In this document: piece by piece, positions 32,990-45,263 of the stretch
Layout of the letters: each line of letters opens with the position of its first letter
Position numbering within the stretch: position 1 is the first letter of the stretch
Source: Larix kaempferi
Taxonomy: Eukaryota > Streptophyta > Pinopsida > Pinales > Pinaceae
Direction: 5' to 3'
DNA length: 64,000 nucleotides
Assembly (NCBI GenBank): GCA_027924585.1
Contig: BSBM01000232.1
Coordinates: 25,517,501-25,581,500 of the forward strand
Notes under the pieces: model-generated
Databases searched by the model: none
What the model was told of the DNA's origin: nothing
What the model saw: only the letters and a program-made list of their open reading frames with translations
Position numbers and translations under genes: made by a program

Positions 32990-34578
32990 CTACCCGCGTA
33001 GTAGATGGGGGTAAATCATTGAATAATGCTCGGTTCTGAGTGTTCCAGATGTGCCAAAAGCGAGGGGGGCCAACTTAGAGTGTTTCTGCCGCACAATAGT
33101 CCATTCAATAAGATTGTCGAGGTACGAGTCCCGGGTCCAGAAGAAGTCCACATCGAAATACTTGAAGAGATCACACAGCACAGTCCAGGTGAATGAGCAA
33201 TCACCAAATAAATGTGCTGTCGAGTCACCCGCCAGAGAACACAAAGAGCAGCGGCTAGGTCCGGAGAAGCCACGTTTAAGGATGTTTTCCCAGGTCAAGA
33301 CCTTATCATGAATCACAAGCCAGCAGAACAGTCTTATCTTAAGAGGTATCGATACCTTCCACAACCACGGGATCCACCACGACCATTGGGCTAGGGAGGA
33401 CATACCAATATAAGTATGATAAGCCAGTGTAGCAGTGACATCGCCCGATGTCTCATTACAGGTCCAGACCAGCCGATCATCCTGTTCCGAGATAAGGACC
33501 CCAGCCTGAGAAAGCCGATTAGCGTATTGATCCCATTCCACCGCGAGATTTCCCTCCAAATGAAGTTCGTCGGATCTCAACCACCGCTGCTGAGTATCAG
33601 GTAAAAAGAGGCATAATTGTGGTATCACCGAGAGCTGTCTGTCATGGAAAAACTTAACCAATGCAGGGGACAGAGAGTAGGACTCAGATAACCCCGGGAT
33701 GGGATCAATACCAACAGTGACCAAAGTTCCCCTGCCCACATCCCATGCAATGGAGTGTTGTATCACCGGGAGTGATTTGAGCAGGTTGCGCCAGATGGTA
33801 GAAGCCTCGCCCGAGTGAAGAGTGTGATCACAAAGAAAGTAATGCACCGGGAGCCTCTTTAAATATTTCATCCTAATGATCCTTCTCCATAGACCTCTCG
33901 AAAGAAGTGCGCGCCAGAGACTCTTGGCACAGAGGGCTCTATTAAAGAGACCAAGATCTTTTATGCCCCAGCCTCCCATAGACTTGGGTCGGGACAGAGC
34001 ATCCCAAGCAGCTAAATGGTATTTGGAAAGACTCAGACTACCCGCCCAAAGGAACTGAAAGAAAGCTTTTCGTAACAAAACAATAGTGCCAGCAGGAACA
34101 TAAAACAGGGAAAACCAAAATACAGGCATACCTTGCAGAACCCACGAGAGGAGAGTGAGCCGTCCACCAATAGATAACCAACGGGATGACCATGAGTGAA
34201 TTCGTTTATGAACTTTTGCAACCAACCAGTGCCAGTCGGACTTAAGGTAGCAGTTCGGCTTAAGGAAGAAGCCCAGGTACCGGAATCCCACATCAATATC
34301 CACTCACTGGTAAGGTAGAATAAGACGAAGATCCACATAGCTATCCTCATGAAAAACCTGATGAATGAGTGCGGACTTTGGGACACTGACCTCCATGCCG
34401 GAGGCTCTGCTGAAAGTAGAAATGATATTATTGTAAGCCCGCCATTCGTTCACTGATGCTTCCCCGAATAATAACACATCATCCACAAACAATGTATGTG
34501 TGGTGTAGCAGGTGGCAGCCACCTTAACCCCACGAATGATGCCCTTGGACTTAGCGTCCTTAATCATGAGGCTAAATG
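32990..34578 (-). pseudogene. LINE reverse transcriptase C-terminal half and zf-RVT
   Basis: From 34578: 'SLMIKDAKSKGIIRG', then 'TLFVDDVLLFGEA' (catalytic DD, ~34470-34500). After a TGA at 34304 the same frame continues with 'RYLGFFLKPN', 'WSSRWLSIGGRLTLLSWVL', 'GGWGIKDLGLFNRALCAKSL', and zf-RVT 'LKRGFSGPSRCSLC' to 'HLFGDCSFTW' (~33190-33390). The N-terminal RT motifs and the endonuclease are absent through 5' truncation. Confidence 0.88.
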
Positions 34579-34592
34579 ATATTAATGCTTTT

Positions 34593-37500
34593 AACAACAT
34601 TGTTTCAATGGAGTGAAATGTACATATCTCATGTGATGACAATATCATCCCAAACTTATCACTAAACAACTAAACATGCTCAAGCATCATTAATATCATT
34701 GGAAAAGATCATCTATACATTCTCATGTTTATTTTGAATATCAAATAACTACAAACCAATGGTTCTAACAACATCATCACTTGTCAATGATCATTTATAC
34801 TTGTAAACAAAAAAATAGACATTAATGACATAACAAATAAAGTTAGATTATTCCAAACTATATATAATTCGCTAACGTCTTTATTCACATATTAAAGTTT
34901 TCAATTCTAAAATCTAATATAATCCATATCTTTCACATACTAAGGTTATCAACTTTTAAAAGCATTAGTAATAAAGCTAATATAATCAACAACTTTCACA
35001 TACCACTTACTAAGCTTATCAACTTTTAAAAGCATTAGTAATAAAGCTAATATAATCAACAACTTTCACATATCACTTGAGATTTTCAACTTTAAAAAGT
35101 AATAAGGCTAATATAATCAATAGATTTAAGTACATGGCTAAAGCTTGACTCTTTCCATGGTACGTGGTTCTCATTTCAAGATAAATAATTAAAGTAACAT
35201 AAACAATTTAGTCTGCAACATTTGATCTGATTATCGTTGGACTTCTCCATTACAAACTGTGCCATTGCTATCTTTCCCAACATTGATTCACTTCATTCCT
35301 TTCACCTTTATCTGATCAATCCCCCCTTCCCTCAATCTCCTAGAGATATAATTATTAGAGAAAGATAACATTGAATTTTGTCTCAGTTGCAAGCAACCCT
35401 AACCGCTAGGGTTTCTGCCAAGTACGTCAACTAATAATGATCATTTAAATAATTAAGCTTAGTTTATTTTTTAACTAGAAACCCTAATATTAAGAATGTA
35501 TAATGGTATATCAATAAAAAATCCACTCGCTATTAATAAAAAATATATCAAATATAAATTTATAATATTTTTATAACAAAAATTAAAATTAAAGAAAAAT
35601 TAGAGGATCAACCTTAGCACCCTAATATGAGACAGAAAAATTTAAATTTTATCAAGTTAAATATGGGTATAGCCATAAACACATATGGGGTGGATAAATT
35701 AAACAAGAGCCATGTCTGGATTAGTATCAGTGAAAACAAATCTGATTCTATCATAAGTTATAGAAACAACCCTGGTTGTTTTTCTAAGTCGATATTCCAT
35801 ATTGCAATAATATTTTTAAGTTGATGTTCCATACTGCAATAATATTTTTAAGTTGATGTTCCATTTTGAAGTTCCTTTTTGTTTCTTGAGTATTTCTCAG
35901 GATTCAAATCACTTTCATTGTAATATTTGAGACATATAGTGAGCATTTTGTGGCTTTGGCCACATATAGTGAACTTATCTAAAATACTAAGAAAGCATTG
36001 TGGTGATTGCACTAGTGGTGATTCCCAACATAAATCAGATTAAATAACATCCCTTAAACTTCATAAATACTAAAAATTCATTCTCAACAATATGAAAAGG
36101 TTCATCAATCAATGATAAAAAACCATTAAGTAGGCATAGTTCTAAATTTAATTGTACATTTGGAAAAGTTCTCTATGCAGAAACACCACAAAACTCTAGA
36201 AACAAAATATGTTTACATTTCACAAGAAGAAAGTCAACACATTAAAAGAGTGATAGCTGAGGAAGGCTATCGAGAAGAACTAATTGCGACAACTAATGTT
36301 GAAAGAATAATATAAACATAAATAACATACACTCATTGACATAAATATAAGATAAAGAAAACATACATATACATAAATATAAGATAAAGAAAACATACAT
36401 ATGTGCATAAACATAAACATATTTAATAAAGATAAATAGCTTGTACTCACATCCACATAAACATAAACATAAGCTAAACAACTCACGTCGACATAAACAT
36501 AAGACATCATATATCCATGAAGAAAAAATATGATACAAAGTAATCCATCAAGTTTATAAAAAAGCAATAGTGTATATGTGGACATAACAATAAAAATAGT
36601 GCACAACATGAAGAAGTGTCATCTAATATGGGAACCAGGCCCTTGATGGGCCGTGTTGTCATGCCCATCTCTAGTACCTCCTGCACCATGCCCCTGGTGT
36701 GGGGACGACATGTGATCGAAAATGTTGTCTAAAGACTTGAACTGCAAAAATTAAAATTTTGAACTCTGTAAGTTAGTTCTAGATTTAAATAATATACTAA
36801 AATCTATAAGAAGACATATTTATAAAATTTAAAGTGGATGGATCAACTACCCTGACTCAAGTCCATGGTGATATTTTCCAAATCGTCCTGTGTGGCATCT
36901 CCATGACAATACCGAGTCGATGGGACCTTACCAAGACGATGTTGAATCAACCTTTCCCACTCATATTTGAACATCATTGGAGCATCGATTCCCAAATGTA
37001 CATGAGTCTGTGTATGGTGACATCATGCATATAATCAGTAAAAGAATAATAAATGGGCATTATAAATTAAACATCAACTTGAATTCTATATTGCATTGAA
37101 ACATAAGTTATAGTACCTCATCGAGTAACTATTGACGATCGAACTCTAGAGGAGATTGCACTGTCTCCCACTCCTTTGCAATCCCCTTGCCTCTATCCTA
37201 TACAATTTGAGCAAGGGACAAGACAAAAGTTATGATAAAATAATTCCAATTATATGAATGCATGTAACTTACAATGTCAGGATGAAGGAACTAACATATG
37301 TACCATGAGGTCATCATGGGGGAAATGGTTTTCTGGCCAAACAATGGAGAAGTGGAACAGAGTGAATCCATAAAGTTGGTCCTCTGCATGGATCAACAAA
37401 AAATAAATCAATATTACTCAATTGATTCTTTTAGATGTATATGTATTAAAGGCGATTATTTAACGATGTATAATAATAATAAAATAAGTTCATAAATATA

Positions 37501-37749
37501 CATGTTGTGTCGTCGGTGGCTTGGATCTCTCATACATACGAAAGTACGAGTCTCGGGCATGCATAGAATATGACACTAGAGACTCATAGTCAAGAAGTTA
37601 AATATATGAATCCTCCATCCACTGTAAATCAGGCTTTGTATATCCAGGGGTGGTACAGACCTCTCCTCCTCCATGACAACGATAGTGCTACCCAATGTAG
37701 TGTGCATGGCACCTGTCATCGAAGAACATGTCTCAATTCCGAGCTGCGA
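34593..37749. other. AT-rich spacer with short tandem duplications
   Basis: No gene recognised. A ~65-bp unit (AAGCTTATCAACTTTTAAAA..CAACAACTTTCACATA) occurs twice at about 34944-35080. 35800-35870 repeats AAGTTGATGTTCCAT. 36300-36500 is rich in CATAAACATAAA and AAATATAAGATAAAG iterations, which explain the reverse-strand open frames there. Confidence 0.5.
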
Positions 37750-38430
37750 TTACTCGGCTATGTCCCTGGGTCGTAGAAGCGTACGAATAGGGATAAGAAT
37801 CAATCGAGGAGGGTGTGGTATAGTAGAAGGGTCTCCACGAGCTCCTGCACGTTGATAAGTGCATCCTCGCCGGATGCCATAGAAAGGCGACGTGATACTT
37901 GTGTAATTAGGTTGCATATGTAGAAAGAACTCTGCATATATATGTTTAGCAAAGTACAAGGAAACCTGATCATGGTGGGGGAACATTCCCCACGCTCCAA
38001 TAAACCTATCATAAACATGAGGCATAGCATAATCAATCCTGAACTTCCACAGTCAGAGCGACTGTTAACTAGTGCGATCATGAGGGATGTCAAACAAAGT
38101 GCCCCTAACATCTTTTCCCCTGTTTGCGGTTTTCACCACCTGCCATTTGTCAAGACCCAATAATTTATCCGTCCTCCTCTGGCAAGCAACTTTCCAAATA
38201 ACACTCAAAGGCCCCACCTTGTGGTGGATTTCCAACAACTCATTGACTGCTTTGATAATCATGGACATGGACCGCACTAATGGGATGTCAAGGCACATGG
38301 ACTATACCTGGGTGCATAACCAATCACACTGCGATTGGATCTCCTCAATTATGATCCTGGTTATCTCATCCTCCCAAGGAGCATCAGAACCAAGATCACC
38401 ACTTGACAGATATATTAAACCATTGTATTA
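37750..38430 (-). pseudogene. Decayed reading frame of unknown family
   Basis: A minus-strand frame reads 'WEDEITRIIIEEIQSQCDW', 'DIPLVRSMSMIIKAVNELLE', 'LLGLDKWQVVKTANRG' and then, after TAA and TGA codons near 38055-38065, 'FRIDYAMPHVYDRFIGAWGM', 'DQVSLYFAKHIYAEFFLH'. The amino-acid texture across the stops looks like a once-real protein. I cannot name it. It may belong to a plant transposon. No start or partner gene is visible. Confidence 0.4.
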
Positions 38431-38815
38431 GTCAAAGTACAAAACACCGATACAAAATTTAAATAAAAAAATAAAAAAAAATAAACAAATTCAGAAAATA
38501 AATAAATATGAATTTAATGTACCTACGTGACAATGAACCTCCTCGCTATGCTCTAAGGGGGTCAATGGATCCTGACCATCGTGTGAGGCACTAGCCACCA
38601 TGCTTTCGGATTGATGCTCACTAGACAACCTGACTAACGGGGGTGCCTAGATACAAACAACAATTAATAATTAAACACATGTACATTTATACAATTTACA
38701 TACGAGTCCTTTTATGACATGGGGAGGGTGTTGCAATAGTGGATCATCCTAATGATCGCGACTAACAGAGGGAAGAACCCTGCTCTGGAGAACGATCTAT
38801 ATGGAACAATGAATA

Positions 38816-38821
<6 letters not shown>

Positions 38822-38859
<38 letters not shown>

Positions 38860-38860
38860 G
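38822..38860. repeat. (AC)n(AT)n microsatellite
   Basis: About 14 AC units followed by short TA units. A simple sequence repeat. Confidence 0.95.
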
Positions 38861-40090
38861 TCATTTTTGCTATGATGTTTTGATGTTCATACGAACCTCA
38901 ATATGTTCTGATGATGGTGACAACGGAAATGAGGATGATGAAGTGAACGATTAGGATGGTGTTAGTACATGACAATGTTGTCATGATGATGTATCTTATG
39001 TAAAACAGGACAAAGCCTATATATCATAGGCACTGGAAAAAGTTTCTACAGATCTAGGGTCAAGAGCAATGTGTTGAACTATTACAAATGACCTCTTGAA
39101 AATATCATTGGCCTTATAATAGGGATATGGCAAGAATCAAGAGGAAATAACACTAGTTATGAGTCTTAGGAAATAACATGATCAATGGAAGAAACCAAAA
39201 TCAAGTAGATGTACCGTAGACCACCATCTCTTAATAGGCCCACACATAACTACATATGACCACATAGGTCGTAAGTTAGTATTTCATGCATCTAAGACCA
39301 AAAACAATACCTTATTTACCAGCACACATGACATTCCAAGGGAGTCCATCACCACTTATTAGATACCTTAACACTATTTTGTTTTTTGAGAACTAGGTAT
39401 ATTTAATTTTAACTCTATAATCCTGGAATTTCAAGTCTAAATTTTAATATATGTTTAGCAAAGTACAAGACATGATTTTCCACCATTTTTAATAATAGCT
39501 ATTATCAAGATATATTAACCACTTTAATAATGTGGTTGTTTTAACACAAACACATTATTAAATCAACATTAACATTATTATTAAACAAGAGCCACGAGGT
39601 GGCAATTTCCCCGACATTGCCACCTGCTATTGCGAGCGAACATATGTTGTAAGAGGAATGAGAAGAAGCTATTAGCGGAACACTAAGTTATTTGTGCAAA
39701 GCAGCAAGCCTTCACCTTCACGTATAGGTCAATTTAGTACCATTCTCCTTTTAGACATCACTTGTTGTGTGGGGATCGAATAAGGCAAACAAGGTAAAAC
39801 ACGCGGGTGTCCAACAAAGAAGGAGAACATATCATGCTGATATGAAACTAATTTAAGTTCTAATAAATTCTAATACTCTATGTCTTTTCTTTTTATTATT
39901 AAAATCATTATTGTTCAATTGAAACTTTTCTCTTGGCTCCAGTCGTGTTTTCATTATTATATACTTACATTTTGACTTTAATATTGTATATCCTTTCATT
40001 GGAATCAAAATATGACTTTTTTTCCAAGCATAAAAAAGGTAACTTGTTATTCGATTCGAATCAAAGTTACAACTTTCAAAATACATACAT
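38861..40090. other. Spacer, probable LINE 3' flank
   Basis: No gene seen. A T-rich CTTTTCTTTTTATTATT at 39884-39902 could be the A-tail of the LINE that follows, but its end is not fixed. Confidence 0.4.
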
Positions 40091-40270
40091 ATCCTGAGAG
40101 ACTTACAAAGTAATGAAAATATCCCAACTACATGTCCAGATAAAGTTCATCCAACTATAAAAAGAGATATGTAATCAAGATATCAACATGCAGAGTCTAC
40201 AACTCTACTAATATCTACTTAACCATCAAAACAAGAAGATAAAATGTCCAAAAAACTAAAATGTCTTCAG

Positions 40271-40858
40271 CTAGAGGAGAGATATAGAGCCATTGTCAAT
40301 GGAAATGCCATCAACAATCTCCTCATATGTTATGTGCCCATAAAAAACCGCCACGACATCTTTTGATAACTTAATAGCTTTACCCTTAAATTCTCTATAT
40401 ATGTGAGTGAAGGATAAAAAGGCAAAGGTTTGCTTCAATTCCAAAATCCTTTAAATGAAGAGATGTCAATTCATGTATGCCATTTCCCCAGTCTATAATG
40501 AATTTTGAATCACCTGCTATTTGTAAGCTTTGAATACCATGCATGTTTGCATACCAAAGGAGACCCCAAAAAGCCACCAACTCAACTTTGTTGTTAGTTC
40601 CGGATCCAACAACAATTTTAATCCTGCACTGATAGCCAGGTTTAATTTGCCGACAAATTCCTACCCCCCCAAACCATTTTTATATGTGCCATCGAAATAG
40701 CCAATTGATAAGTTCTCATCAAAAATAGGATTTTTGATAGACCTGAACTTAGATTTTGTAGAAGGTTTACAAAATTCATAATAATGACTGATTACACGAC
40801 TGCAAACCTGGGGGAAATGAGTGTTTTTTCCTTCGAAAATCATCCTGTTTCTGTTTTT
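40271..40858 (-). pseudogene. LINE ORF2 RNase H domain
   Basis: 'SIGYFDGTYKNG' (Asp), 'NKVELVAFWGLLWYA' (Glu), 'LQIAGDSKFIIDW' (Asp), 'HIYREFKGKAIKLSKD' where the last Asp region is changed. Ends at TAG 40271-40273. A stop or frameshift lies near 40660. Confidence 0.8.
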
Positions 40859-42754
40859 CTATATTTCCCACATTATGAAGATCATAATCTCCTTATGCAC
40901 TGACTTTTTCTTCAGCCAACTCTGTATGCTTTCATGCAAACGTTTTGTTTTCCAAGTATGATTTAACCTTAAATCTTGATTCCATATCTCCCAAACATTA
41001 GCACAATAATAACAATTAACAAACAAGTGATTGACAGATTCAGTATCAGATTTGCAGAGAATACATAATCTAGGCCCTATCAAACCTCTTTTCATAAGAT
41101 TATCCCAAGTGAGAACACGGTTTTCCATACATAACCAAATAAAACAAGTAATTTTGACTGGAATCTTCCATTTCTAGATCTTTGAAGCATACCACTTGGG
41201 AGGAAAAGCAACATTTTCAGATATGATAAAGTGATAAGCTTTCTTTGCGCCGAGAGTGCCATTAGATCCAGACCAATCCCAAACCAAAACATCCCGTTTG
41301 TTAGAAATTTTAATGCCAGCTGAAGAAATATTGAGCATGAACTTGTCCCATTCCTCAAGTCTACCATTTAAGTCCAAATGTGAAGAACTTAACCAAAATG
41401 AAATTAAATTTCCAGAATTTACCTCCTTTTTTACTTCGTCGAGAACATGAATATTTTTAGAATGCAGCTTCATAATGACCTCATTGGACATGCTATAATT
41501 ATCACCCATTCGAACAATAGGATCAATTCCTAAATAAATTTGAATACCCCTACCAGGATCCCAACATAGTCTCTTCTTTATGATATGCCAGCTACGGTAT
41601 AATCCTTTCCAGATAATTGAAGCATTAGAAGGGATTTTAGGATTACAGAACCATTCAAACAAACAAACTGGTTTTATATATTTTCTTTTAAGCACTTGAC
41701 ACCAAAGAGTATCACCAAACAATCCTCTCCATAATGTTTTAGCGCTAAGAGCTTCACTAAACCAAAAGATTTGTTTCAATCTCCATCCACCGTGATTCTT
41801 CGAAAGTGCAATGTTGTTCCATGAAGACAAATGAAATTTATGAGAAGTGTATCTTCCAGTCCAAATGAATTGAAAATGAATTGGAGTATGGACATTTTAT
41901 GTCCTAATTATAGTTTATGGAAATTGGAGTATGGACATTTTATGCGCTGGAGGCTATGTCCTAATAATCTCCAGAATAGATTTAGGAACCATTTCTAATG
42001 AGACCCAATATACATGTATGCTGTGTATAACTGAATTAGCAAGGACTAATCTTCCTCCCAATGATAGAAATTTGTAAGACTGATCCTCTTCTCGACCCTT
42101 TTTACAAGCCAATTCCAGTCATCCTTTTTGTAGCCATTAGGTTTTAAGAATAAACCTAAGTATTTAAATCATTCTTCAAGTTTTTCCATCTGATATGGAA
42201 AAAGTGGAGAGATTTTCTCACATAATAACTGTTCATTCCTCTTATCAATGCAATTGTATAAAAACATGGATTTTTGTGAACTCACTGCCATTCCAAAAGC
42301 GCTGCAAAATATTTTAATTAAAGTCAACTATTGTATCCATTCTTGAGAAGATCCCCTTCCAAAAATAATAACATCATCTACGAATAGGAGGTGAGTAATA
42401 TATAAGAGAGAAGTCACCTGAATGCCTTTAATTTTTTCCTCATTTTTTACTGTATTAATACGAAGACTAATGCCTTCAATAACCAGAATAAAAATCAGAG
42501 AAGATACTGGAAATCCTTGTCGTAATCCCCTACACCCTTTGAAAACTGAAGTAGGCTGTCCATTTACAAGAATAACATAATTTGCACCAGAGATGCAAGC
42601 CATAACCCAATCTGTAATCTTCAAGGGAAGACCAATTTGTAACAAAAGCATACGGAGAAAAGACCAATCCACCCTATCGTAGACCTTAATTAAATCATTT
42701 TAAAAATAAATGCTTGGATTTTCTTGGATTTGATACTATGCATGCATTAAACAA
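40859..42754 (-). pseudogene. LINE ORF2 RT palm/thumb and zf-RVT
   Basis: 'VDWSFLRMLLLQIGLP', 'CRGLRQGFPVSSLIFILVIE' (usual D.. P pattern), 'LLFVDDVIIFGRG' (catalytic DD, ~42360-42390). 41830-41174 has 'NHGGWRLKQIFWFSEALSAK' and 'LWRGLFGDTLW'. zf-RVT at 41128-40859 reads 'LMKRGLIGPRLCILC', 'VNHLFVNCYY'. A short duplication near 41880-41950 (GGAGTATGGACATTTTATG) and several frameshifts disrupt it. Confidence 0.87.
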
Positions 42755-43814
42755 GTTATACAACTTGACGAGAACCTGACATTGTTTTCGTTTTTTGGGG
42801 GGTCAATTTTAGTAGATGTTTTTACCTCCGTTTCAAAAAGTGTGTATATTGGTAGCGCCATTTTTCATTTTGAGCAATTTTTTGTGATTTTGAAACTTAT
42901 TGGTCATATGAAAACTATAACTTTTATTTACAAGGGCATTTTTTCAAAGTTTACTAAAAACTATACATTTAGTAGCTATTTATAATGAAAATACATATAC
43001 ATTTTTTAATTTTGTTAACATTTAGAAGCTAGATAGAATGAAAAATATATACATTTTGGAAGTTTTTTCTTTAAACTTTTCTCTTAAATAAGTCATTTTT
43101 TGGGAAAATTTGCAAAAAAAAATGAGAAAATAAAGCCATTACAAACCATTTTTAACATATTTTTCAGCTATATTATGTTTAAAAATGAGTCTATTTAACA
43201 TTATTTTATATAAAGTGTTGATTCACATAAACTGAACAAAAGGTATACCATATATTTGTAAATAACATATTAAAAATATAATATTTACTATCAAAATAAA
43301 ATCTTAAAGTCAAAACATTACAAAAATATATTCTCAAAAATTTCTCAAGTTTGACATTTTCCTCATAATCACGTCACCCATTGGAGCGACGCATTGGGCG
43401 CCCAAAGAGGGCTTAGGGGAGGAGCGTAGATTTCCCCCGTAGATCAAAGGGGTCTGACACAACAAAGTAAACAAATCAAAATTTTAAAAAAGAAATATGA
43501 AAAAACCAAAATGAGAAAACATATCAATTTTTTTTCGAAGAGTAAAAAAAATATAAAAGTTCATAAAAAAATTATAAATTACATGAACAACAATTTCAAA
43601 ACAATTTTTTTTAACAAAATGTAAACAATTTTTTTTTTAAATTTAAAAAAATTATATATATAAATAAAATCCAAATAAAAAATACCTAAACAAATTAAAA
43701 CAAAAACAAATTTTTAAAAACATTTATAATTTATAATTTTTTTTTATAAAAACTTAAAATAAAAACAATTTAAAAAAAATAAAAACATTAAAAAATAAAC
43801 TAACCTATCTACCC

Positions 43815-44065
43815 CTATGCCCTCCCCCCCCTCCCCTTCCCCCGCTCCCCCCCTCCCCTACCCATCTCCTCCACCCCCTCTTCTACCCATCTCCTCCACC
43901 CCCATCCCCCTTCCTTATCCTCATCCCTCTCCCCTCCCCCCTTCCCCACCCCTCCCTCCCTCCCCCTCTGCCACCCATCCCCCTTCTACTCCCCTCCCTC
44001 CCCTCCCCCCTCCACCCCCATCCTCCTTCCACTCCCCTCCCTCCCCTCCCCCTCCCTTTGCCTCG
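43815..44065. repeat. Polypyrimidine arm (CCCCTCC-type)
   Basis: About 250 bp of nearly uninterrupted C and T with repeated CTCCCCTCCCTCCCC and CCCCCATCC motifs. It is the counterpart of the polypurine arm at 44270-44610. Confidence 0.85.
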
Positions 44066-44282
44066 CCCCCTACCCATGGCCCTTGGCGGCCCTTTGGGTG
44101 CACGAGGGGCGACATTTGTCGCTCCCTCATGCGCCCAAAGGGCCGCCCAAGGGGCGAAATCCACTGCTCCCTCGTGCGCCCAAGGGGATTCCCAATGAAC
44201 GCTCAAGGGGCGACACGATTCTCATTATCGCGCTACCCCTCGTGCGCCCAAGGGGCCTCCAAGGGCATATTGTAGGGGGAGA

Positions 44283-44432
44283 GGGAGTATGGAGCGGGAT
44301 GGGAAGGTGGGAGTGAAGGGAGGGGAGTGGAAGGGAGTATGGAGCGGGATGGGAAGGTGGGAGTGAAGGCAGGGGAGTGGAAGGGAGTATGGAGCGGGAT
44401 GGGAAGGTGGGAGTGAAGGGAGGGGAGTGGAA
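44283..44432. repeat. Three 50-bp repeats in polypurine arm
   Basis: Units start at 44283, 44333 and 44383, each GGGAGTATGGAGCGGGATGG followed by GAAGGTGGGAGTGAAGGSAG and GGGAGTGGAA. One variable base (G/C) was noted. Confidence 0.92.
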
Positions 44433-45142
44433 GGGAGCTGGGGGTGTAGGGGGGAGGGAGGGGGAGGAGAAGAGGGAGAGGGAGGGGGAGGGGGGAGTGG
44501 GGAGTGGAAGGGGAGAGGGAGGAGGATGGGGAAGGGGGATGGGGGCAGAGGAGAGGGGTAGCAAAGGGGGAGGGAGCGGGGGGAGGGGGGGGAGGGAGGG
44601 GGGGAGGTAGGGTATTTTTAGTTTTTAGTTTTTAAATTTTATTTTAAAAACGTTTAAGTGTTTCAAAATTAAATTTTGTGAGTTTTTAAAATTTGTTTTT
44701 TTTACAATTTAAAACAAAAATTAAATGGTTTTTTTTTTTTAAATTTGTTTTTATAAATTTTTAAATTTAAAAAAATGATTTATTTTTAAAAAATTTATGG
44801 TTTATGTTTTATAAACTTAAAAAAAATACATTTTTGGAAGAGTTTTTTAATTTCGTTTTTTATTATGAATATTATTAGAATTTTTTATTTTATTTTATGT
44901 AAAAAGAGTGGTGAAATAATTTCTTGAATAATTTGAGTTAGACACAGTGCAAGTTTTATATAGCGTTACTAAGATATTTAATAAATGCAATTTTAAGTTT
45001 TGACAAAATGATATAAAAATGCCATTTTTTGAAAAAGTGTGCTACCGGTAGCATTAGTTTTTAATTCAAGGCTTGATTTTAAGATTTTTGTAAACAACAA
45101 TAAGTATTGTTTTGGTCCGTGTCTATATTTTTAACCACACAA

Positions 45143-45174
45143 AAAAAGTGGTGCTACCGGTAGCACCACTTTTT
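45143..45174. repeat. Perfect 32-bp palindrome
   Basis: AAAAAGTGGTGCTACC followed directly by its reverse complement. A related GTGCTACCGGTAGCA occurs about 110 bp to the left, and a loose GGTAGCGCC version lies near the other end of the element (~42850). Confidence 0.95.
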
Positions 45175-45263
45175 GTTTCGGGGTTGTTTTTTATGCAAAA
45201 ATGTGAGTTTTTATGGCTAGAGTTCTCGTTTTGAGTATAAAGTTTCTCGTCAAGTTGTATAAC

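Larger units (their letters stand above)
32128..34578 (-). mobile_element. 5'-truncated LINE with 14-bp target duplication
   Basis: A T-run at the left edge is the A-tail of a minus-strand LINE. The flanking direct repeat ATATCAATGCTTTT (32114-32127) and ATATTAATGCTTTT (34579-34592) has one mismatch. The minus strand encodes the RT palm and thumb, a zf-RVT domain and RNase H, then a short 3' UTR. The element is cut within the RT. It carries at least one in-frame stop (TGA 34304-34306) and a frameshift between zf-RVT and RNase H. Confidence 0.88.
42755..45263. mobile_element. Foldback-like DNA element, 2.5 kb, inserted in LINE RT
   Basis: Exact 20-bp inverted ends: GTTATACAACTTGACGAGAA at 42755-42774 and its reverse complement at 45244-45263. 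Inside, the order is A-rich DNA (43480-43800), C-rich polypyrimidine (43815-44065), a ~200-bp core with inverted CGAGGGG / CCCCTCG motifs, G-rich polypurine (44270-44610), and T-rich DNA (44615-44900). The two halves are thus rough reverse complements. There is no transposase; the long open frames here are simple-sequence artefacts. A target duplication was not found. Confidence 0.7.

Noticed and set aside
36280-36689. Reverse ORFs of 60-109 codons rich in Tyr, Val and Met
   Set aside because: They translate a CATAAACATAAA-type simple repeat and overlap each other in several frames.
43817-44610. Pro-rich and Gly/Arg-rich ORFs up to 152 codons on both strands
   Set aside because: They come from polypyrimidine and polypurine simple sequence inside the foldback-like element. 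There is no start context or conserved domain.
42755-45263. Classing the element as CACTA, hAT or Mutator
   Set aside because: The ends do not start CACTA or CAGGG, and no 3-, 8- or 9-bp duplication matches at the LINE junctions.
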